Shown here: piece by piece, positions 22,120-26,351 of the stretch
Layout of the letters: every line of letters begins with the position of its first letter
Position numbering within the stretch: position 1 is the first letter of the stretch
NCBI GenBank assembly: GCA_016295355.1
Contig: JAEDLK010000022.1
Span: forward strand, 1 to 26,351
Direction of reading: 5' to 3'
Origin: Clostridiaceae bacterium
Lineage (GTDB): Bacteria; Bacillota; Clostridia; Oscillospirales; Acutalibacteraceae
Length of the DNA stretch: 26,351 nucleotides
Translations under genes and position numbers: made by a program
The notes under the pieces: model-generated
What the model was told of the DNA's origin: nothing
What the model saw: only the letters and a program-made list of their open reading frames with translations
Databases searched by the model: none

Positions 22120-23139
22120 ATGGAGCATTTGGAAAAACTGGTTGAGCCGATCATCTCATGGTATCGCACTCATCAATGTGCTTATCCGTGGCGCACCGAC
22201 CCGACACCGTATCATATTTGGCTGTCCGAAATCATGTTGCAACAAACACGCATTGAGGCCGCTCTGCCGTATTATCAGCGGTTTATTGAGGAGCTGCCGG
22301 ATATTGCGGCCTTGGCCGCTTGTGATGAGGACAGGCTGTATAAGCTGTGGGAAGGGCTCGGCTATTACAGTCGAGTGCGGAATCTGCAAAAGGCCGCCCG
22401 CATTTTGGTGGCCGAAAACGGCGGAGAATTACCTTTCACCAAGGCCGAACTGTTAAAACTGCCCGGTATCGGGGTCTATACGGCCGGGGCCATTGCCTCG
22501 ATGGGCTTCGGTCAACCAAACGCCGCCGTGGACGGCAATGTGTTACGGGTGCTTTCCCGTGTGACGGCCGACGCAAGAGATGTTTTGTCACCGGCCTTGC
22601 GGGCAGAGGCAACGCAGGCGCTCGAGGCGGTGTATCCCACGGGACAGGCGGCAGGGGATTTTACGCAAGGCCTAATGGAACTGGGTGAACAGGTTTGTCT
22701 GCCGTCGGGGCATATTCGCTGCGAGGTATGTCCGCTGGCCGCGCTTTGTCGAGCCAATCTTGAAAATCGGCAGCACGAATTCCCGGTGCGCCTTGCCAAA
22801 AAGGAAAAAGAAATCCAAGAGCTGACCGTGCTGTTGTTGTATTGCAAGGGCGACTACGCCCTTTGCAAACGGGATGAAAAGGGACTTCTTTCGTCACTTT
22901 GGCAGTTTCCCAATTATCCCGGACATTTGTCAAACAGCGAGGTGGCAAAGCGTTACGGCGGTAGGGTCACGGCCTTGCCGGACGCCCGCCATGTGTTCAC
23001 TCATAAGATTTGGCAGATGAAGGGCTATCGGGTGGAGATGACACAACAACTCGACAGCTTCGTTTGGGCAAGCAAGGACGAAATCAAGGGAAAATATGCT
23101 CTTCCATCGGCTTTTCGTCCCTTTATGCCGTACTTATAA
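22120..23139 (+). CDS. mutY: A/G-specific adenine DNA glycosylase
   Basis: Removes adenine mispaired with 8-oxoguanine, preventing G-to-T changes. The true start is the ATG at 22120, preceded by GAGGAG that overlaps the cysK stop; an upstream in-frame ATG lies inside cysK. Of 339 residues, the catalytic glutamate is E37 in WLSEIMLQQT, the helix-hairpin-helix is LPGIGVYTAGAI, and the second catalytic aspartate is in AAVDGNVLRVLSR. The [4Fe-4S] cysteines are in a C-x7-C-x2-C-x5-C array (VCLPSGHIRC, then EVCPLAALC), one residue longer in the first gap than E. coli MutY. The C-terminal NUDIX-like domain (from about residue 225) reads 8-oxoG, with LLSSLWQFP and HVFTHKIW. It is the last gene of the operon; no clear terminator follows. 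Confidence 0.96.
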   Translation: MEHLEKLVEPIISWYRTHQCAYPWRTDPTPYHIWLSEIMLQQTRIEAALPYYQRFIEELPDIAALAACDEDRLYKLWEGLGYYSRVRNLQKAARILVAENGGELPFTKAELLKLPGIGVYTAGAIASMGFGQPNAAVDGNVLRVLSRVTADARDVLSPALRAEATQALEAVYPTGQAAGDFTQGLMELGEQVCLPSGHIRCEVCPLAALCRANLENRQHEFPVRLAKKEKEIQELTVLLLYCKGDYALCKRDEKGLLSSLWQFPNYPGHLSNSEVAKRYGGRVTALPDARHVFTHKIWQMKGYRVEMTQQLDSFVWASKDEIKGKYALPSAFRPFMPYL

Positions 23140-23167
23140 TTCATCTCTGTTAAAAACAAAACAAGCA

Positions 23168-23196
23168 TTGCTTTTTGATAGGCTGTATGATAGAAT
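23168..23196 (+). promoter_or_regulatory. Promoter of the beta-galactosidase gene
   Basis: TTGCTT (23168-23173), a 17-bp spacer and TAGAAT (23191-23196). The -35 is weak, as expected of a regulated promoter. The start is predicted near 23203. Confidence 0.6.
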
Positions 23197-23212
23197 GACC
23201 CTGTAAAATTAA

Positions 23213-23229
23213 GGTTGCCAACGGCAACC
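23213..23229 (+). promoter_or_regulatory. Operator-like hairpin upstream of the beta-galactosidase
   Basis: GGTTGCC and GGCAACC are perfect inverted copies around AAC, about 10 nt after the predicted transcription start and just before the GGAGG ribosome site. It could be a repressor site or a 5' mRNA stem. Confidence 0.5.
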
Positions 23230-23240
23230 GTGGAGGCGAT

Positions 23241-26219
23241 ATGATGCGCTATTTTGAAAATCCCGAAAAAACAAGCGAAAATCGGCTACCGCAAAGGAGT
23301 TTTTATATTCCCGAGGGAGCATGCCGGTACACCCTGCTTAACGGTGAATGGAAATTCTTTTATGAAAAAGACGGTGACACGGTTGATCCGCTTTGCGATA
23401 TTAAGCGGTGGGATAGGGTGACGGTTCCGTCTACCTGGCAGTACACCGGTTATGAGAACCCCAACTATACCAATGTGAACTACCCGTTCCCGGTCGATCC
23501 GCCCTATGTGCCTATGGAAAATCCGATGGGCATTTACGAAACCACCTTTACGGTTGAGGATGAGGGGAAACAGACCTATGTGGTGTATGAGGGTATCGCC
23601 AGTTGCGGCAGCGTGTATGTCAACGGGCAGTATGTCGGGTATACCCAGGGCAACCATATGCAGTCCGAGTTCGATTTGACTCCCTATGTCAAGGCCGGCG
23701 AAAACACGCTTCGTACCGTGGTTCGCAAATGGTGCTCTACCAGCTATTTGGAGGATCAGGACTTTATCCGTTGCAGCGGCCTGTTCCGGGATGTTTACAT
23801 CTTAGAGCGCCCGGTGGGACACCTGGTGGATTTGCATATCACTACTGAGGACAACAAGTTGGTGCATATTGAAACCGCTCCCGATACGGACATCACCTTG
23901 TATGACGGCACCAAACGGTTGGCACAAGGCACAACCGATGGGGACGGTAAGTTATCCTTCAGCGTCGAAAATCCCCGTTTGTGGAATGCCGAGCATCCGA
24001 ATCTGTATCAGTTGGAATTCAAGAAGGCCGGCGAAACAATTTGGCAGAATTTCGGCTTTTGCACCATCGGTATCAGCAAAGATCAAGAAATTTTAATTAA
24101 CGGTACGCCGGTTAAGTTCAAGGGTGTTAACCATCACGATTCCACGCCGGATGCCGGTTGGGTGATGAGTGATGAGGACATTATCAAGGATTTGACCTTG
24201 ATGAAAGAGCTGAATATCAACACCATTCGCACCTCGCATTATCCGCCCAGCCCCCGCTTTTTGGACTATTGCGATAAAATGGGCTTTTATGTCACGTTGG
24301 AAGCCGATATTGAGACACATGGGTTCCTTCAGCGGACCGGCAATTGTCAGTACTATTTTGATGTTAAGAATCCTATTTGGCCCTGCACCGATCCGGCCTA
24401 CAGAAACGAATACCTCGATCGTATGAATCGGGCCTACAACCGTGATAAGAATCACACCTGTATCTTTATGTGGTCGGTGGGTAACGAAAGCGGTCACGGT
24501 CCGAATCATATCGCCATGGTTGAGTATCTGCGCAGCGTGGATCAAAAACGCTTAATTCATGCCGAGGACGCCTCCAGAGCCCTGGATGCGAGAACCGGCA
24601 AAAAGAAATCCTATGAGGATGCCTATATCTTGGCTGTTGCTAAAAATGAGGATCCGGTACAGGCAAAAAAGACACTCGATGAGTATTATGAGAGTGTGGA
24701 AAAGGCTTGGGTCAATCAGAGAAGATTGGATGTTTACTCCAGAATGTACCCGAGTGTGTCGATTATTGAAAAAATTGCCGAAGATCCCGAATACGATATG
24801 CCGATTTGGATTTGCGAATATGCCCACGCTATGGGCAACGCACCGGGCGATGTGTGGCAGTATGTCGAGGCGATGTATCGCCATAAGAAGTATACCGGCG
24901 GCTGTATTTGGGAATGGGTTGACCATACCGCATTAGTGGACGGCGTACAAAAGTACGGCGGCGACTTTGAGGGCGAATTGGTGAATGACGGTAACTTCTG
25001 CTGCGATGGCTTGATCTTCTCCAATCGTACCTTTAAGCCGGCCTCCCTGGAGGTCAAAATGGCCTTTGCTCCGTTCCGCATTTCTTATGACAACGGCGTG
25101 GTAACGGTGGAAAACCGTTTCGACTTTACCGATTTGTCCGAATGCCGGATTGCATATGTGGGCGAGGTGGACGGCGAAACCATCGAAACACAAACACTCA
25201 AGTTGTCTTGTAAGCCCGGTCAAAAGGTCACCTTTAAGCCGGAAAAGACCTTCCCGAAGACCTGCCGTTACGGTGCCCATGTGAATGTCGGCCTATTCGG
25301 TGCCAATGGCTTCGAGTACGGCACCTTGCAAGTGCCGGTCGATGTGGCTCTTGAAAATATTACTGCCGACGGTTGTCCGGTTGCTTTGCAGGAGGATACA
25401 CGGTTTATCACGGCTTGCGGAGAGCGATTTACCTATCGGTTCAGCAAGAAAACAGGCAACTTGGAAAGCATGGTTGTGGACGGTCGTGAGTGGTTGAGTA
25501 AGCCGGTCGAAATCTCGGTTTTGCGTGCCCCGATCGATAACGAGGGCGGTATGAAGAAAAAATGGTTCCGTGAGGATATGTACTACGGCGAGAATATGAA
25601 CTACGCTTTTACCCATGTTTACGATGTTCATGTGCAGAATAACGAAATGGTCTTTGATGCCAGCCTGGCCGGCGTGGCTCGTATGCCGTTCTTCCGCTAC
25701 AAATTAAAAATCAGCGTGTTTGATAACGGTGCCATGAGGTTCTGCCTGGACGGTGAGGTTCGTAAGGATTGCGTTTGGCTGCCGAGATTGGGCTTCGATT
25801 TCTCCTTTAACAAGAAGAACGGTGCCTTTGAGTATTACGGCATGGGACCGCTTGAAAACTATTTGGATGCCAGCCATTATGCTACGGTTAACTGGTATAA
25901 GAGCAAGGCAAGCGATGAATATGTGCCGTATGTGGTTCCGCAGGAGCACGGCAACCATATGGCTGTCAGAGAATTAAACCTGTGGGAGCGTATGAGCTTC
26001 CGTGCCGCCACACAGTTCGAATGTCAAGTGTCTGAGTACAGTGTCGATCAGCTGTATAAGGCGAAACATACCGATGAAATCGGCCAACCTACCGGTACCC
26101 ATGTGCGGATCGACTATAAGGATAGCGGTATCGGCAGTGCTTCCTGCGGTCCGGAATTGCCCAGAGAGTATCGATTGGACGAAAAGGACATTCATCTGGA
26201 ATTCTCGCTGTCAATCTAA
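23241..26219 (+). CDS. lacZ: Beta-galactosidase, GH2 family
   Basis: A 992-residue GH2 enzyme of LacZ architecture hydrolysing lactose or other beta-galactosides in the cytosol; no signal peptide. The sugar-binding jelly roll spans about 1-210 (LNGEWKFFYEKDGD), an immunoglobulin-like domain about 210-290, and the TIM barrel about 290-600. It carries SHYPPSPRFLDYCDKMG, the acid/base E416 in WSVGNESGHG and the nucleophile E526 in ICEYAHAMGN. The C-terminal beta-sandwich (YYGMGPLENYLD) runs to the end. Between barrel elements, residues about 446-496 form a Lys/Glu-rich insert absent from E. coli LacZ. GGAGG precedes the ATGATG start at 23241. It stands alone with its own promoter and terminator; no permease or repressor is visible in the window. 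Confidence 0.94.
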   Translation: MMRYFENPEKTSENRLPQRSFYIPEGACRYTLLNGEWKFFYEKDGDTVDPLCDIKRWDRVTVPSTWQYTGYENPNYTNVNYPFPVDPPYVPMENPMGIYETTFTVEDEGKQTYVVYEGIASCGSVYVNGQYVGYTQGNHMQSEFDLTPYVKAGENTLRTVVRKWCSTSYLEDQDFIRCSGLFRDVYILERPVGHLVDLHITTEDNKLVHIETAPDTDITLYDGTKRLAQGTTDGDGKLSFSVENPRLWNAEHPNLYQLEFKKAGETIWQNFGFCTIGISKDQEILINGTPVKFKGVNHHDSTPDAGWVMSDEDIIKDLTLMKELNINTIRTSHYPPSPRFLDYCDKMGFYVTLEADIETHGFLQRTGNCQYYFDVKNPIWPCTDPAYRNEYLDRMNRAYNRDKNHTCIFMWSVGNESGHGPNHIAMVEYLRSVDQKRLIHAEDASRALDARTGKKKSYEDAYILAVAKNEDPVQAKKTLDEYYESVEKAWVNQRRLDVYSRMYPSVSIIEKIAEDPEYDMPIWICEYAHAMGNAPGDVWQYVEAMYRHKKYTGGCIWEWVDHTALVDGVQKYGGDFEGELVNDGNFCCDGLIFSNRTFKPASLEVKMAFAPFRISYDNGVVTVENRFDFTDLSECRIAYVGEVDGETIETQTLKLSCKPGQKVTFKPEKTFPKTCRYGAHVNVGLFGANGFEYGTLQVPVDVALENITADGCPVALQEDTRFITACGERFTYRFSKKTGNLESMVVDGREWLSKPVEISVLRAPIDNEGGMKKKWFREDMYYGENMNYAFTHVYDVHVQNNEMVFDASLAGVARMPFFRYKLKISVFDNGAMRFCLDGEVRKDCVWLPRLGFDFSFNKKNGAFEYYGMGPLENYLDASHYATVNWYKSKASDEYVPYVVPQEHGNHMAVRELNLWERMSFRAATQFECQVSEYSVDQLYKAKHTDEIGQPTGTHVRIDYKDSGIGSASCGPELPREYRLDEKDIHLEFSLSI

Positions 26220-26252
26220 GGGAGCTTTTTCGGTCTGCTGAAGCAAATTGGC

Positions 26253-26284
26253 AAAAGACGCCTTCCGGGCGTCTTTTGTTTTAA
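26253..26284 (+). terminator. Intrinsic terminator of the beta-galactosidase gene
   Basis: AAAAGACGCC (26253-26262) and GGCGTCTTTT (26268-26277) form a 10-bp stem with a 5-nt loop, followed by GTTTTAA. It begins 33 bases past the stop codon. Confidence 0.92.
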
Positions 26285-26295
26285 TGCCTTTAGGC

Positions 26296-26341
26296 TGGTT
26301 TGCTCAAAGAGCAAACCAAACAACCACCCGCTATGCGGGTG
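26296..26341 (+). repeat. Two adjacent perfect hairpins at the right edge
   Basis: TGGTTTGCTC (26296-26305) pairs with GAGCAAACCA (26309-26318). Right after it CACCCGC (26325-26331) pairs with GCGGGTG (26335-26341). Each has a 3-nt loop. Paired subterminal hairpins like these occur at the ends of IS200/IS605-type elements, but the window ends before a transposase could be seen. Confidence 0.5.
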
Positions 26342-26351
26342 TGCGTAAAAA

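Overview
The window looks like chromosomal DNA of a Gram-positive anaerobe of class Clostridia, probably a gut Oscillospirales or Christensenellales type. This is inferred from a ferritin-like spore-coat (CotF-type) protein, a ZapA/U32 gene pair, a two-subunit [4Fe-4S] fumarase, clostridial-style MutY and D-Ala-D-Ala ligase variants, strong Shine-Dalgarno sites and sigma-A-like promoters. No 16S rRNA or other marker is present to fix the taxon. No tRNA, rRNA, CRISPR array, prophage or transposase gene was seen.

Region 1 (1-5.7 kb, minus strand). At the left edge a promoter and hairpin drive a gene outside the window. Then follow ung (uracil-DNA glycosylase), a SPFH/band-7 membrane protein coupled to a short cytosolic GH37 trehalase-like enzyme, and zapA overlapping a U32/DUF3656 (RlhA-like) protein behind its own promoter.

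Region 2 (5.7-10.5 kb, minus strand). A strong promoter precedes an apparent operon: fumarase alpha, fumarase beta and two half-size chromate-type transporters. Upstream of it lie a FAD oxidoreductase with a C-terminal Rieske cluster and a CotF-like ferritin-fold protein.

Region 3 (10.5-15.0 kb, plus strand). A MacB/LolD-type ATPase and a 984-residue FtsX-type permease with a large coiled coil are read from a near-consensus promoter through a leader of about 265 nt. Gene-poor, palindrome-rich DNA flanks this cassette. Its codon use (CTC, CTT, ATA, GGA) looks unlike its neighbours, which suggests an acquired resistance or export cassette.

Region 4 (15.0-20.55 kb, minus strand). This appears to be a five-gene operon behind one TTGACA-N17-TATGAT promoter: CYTH phosphatase-like protein, alpha/beta hydrolase, membrane-embedded MurF-like ligase, D-Ala-D-Ala ligase and CDF cation exporter, ending at a clear terminator. 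The MurF-like protein has about five membrane helices in place of the UDP-sugar-binding domain of normal MurF. This is the best candidate in the window for poorly described biology: Ddl would make D-Ala-D-Ala and the membrane ligase would add it to a membrane-bound acceptor.

Region 5 (20.55-26.35 kb, plus strand). mmcQ/yjbR, cysK and mutY overlap or nearly touch and follow a leader with possible RNA structure. A GH2 beta-galactosidase follows with its own promoter, an operator-like hairpin and a terminator. The last 60 bases hold two perfect hairpins that may mark the edge of a mobile element.

Across the window, four promoters are followed within about 5-13 nt of the predicted transcription start by a perfect stem-loop.
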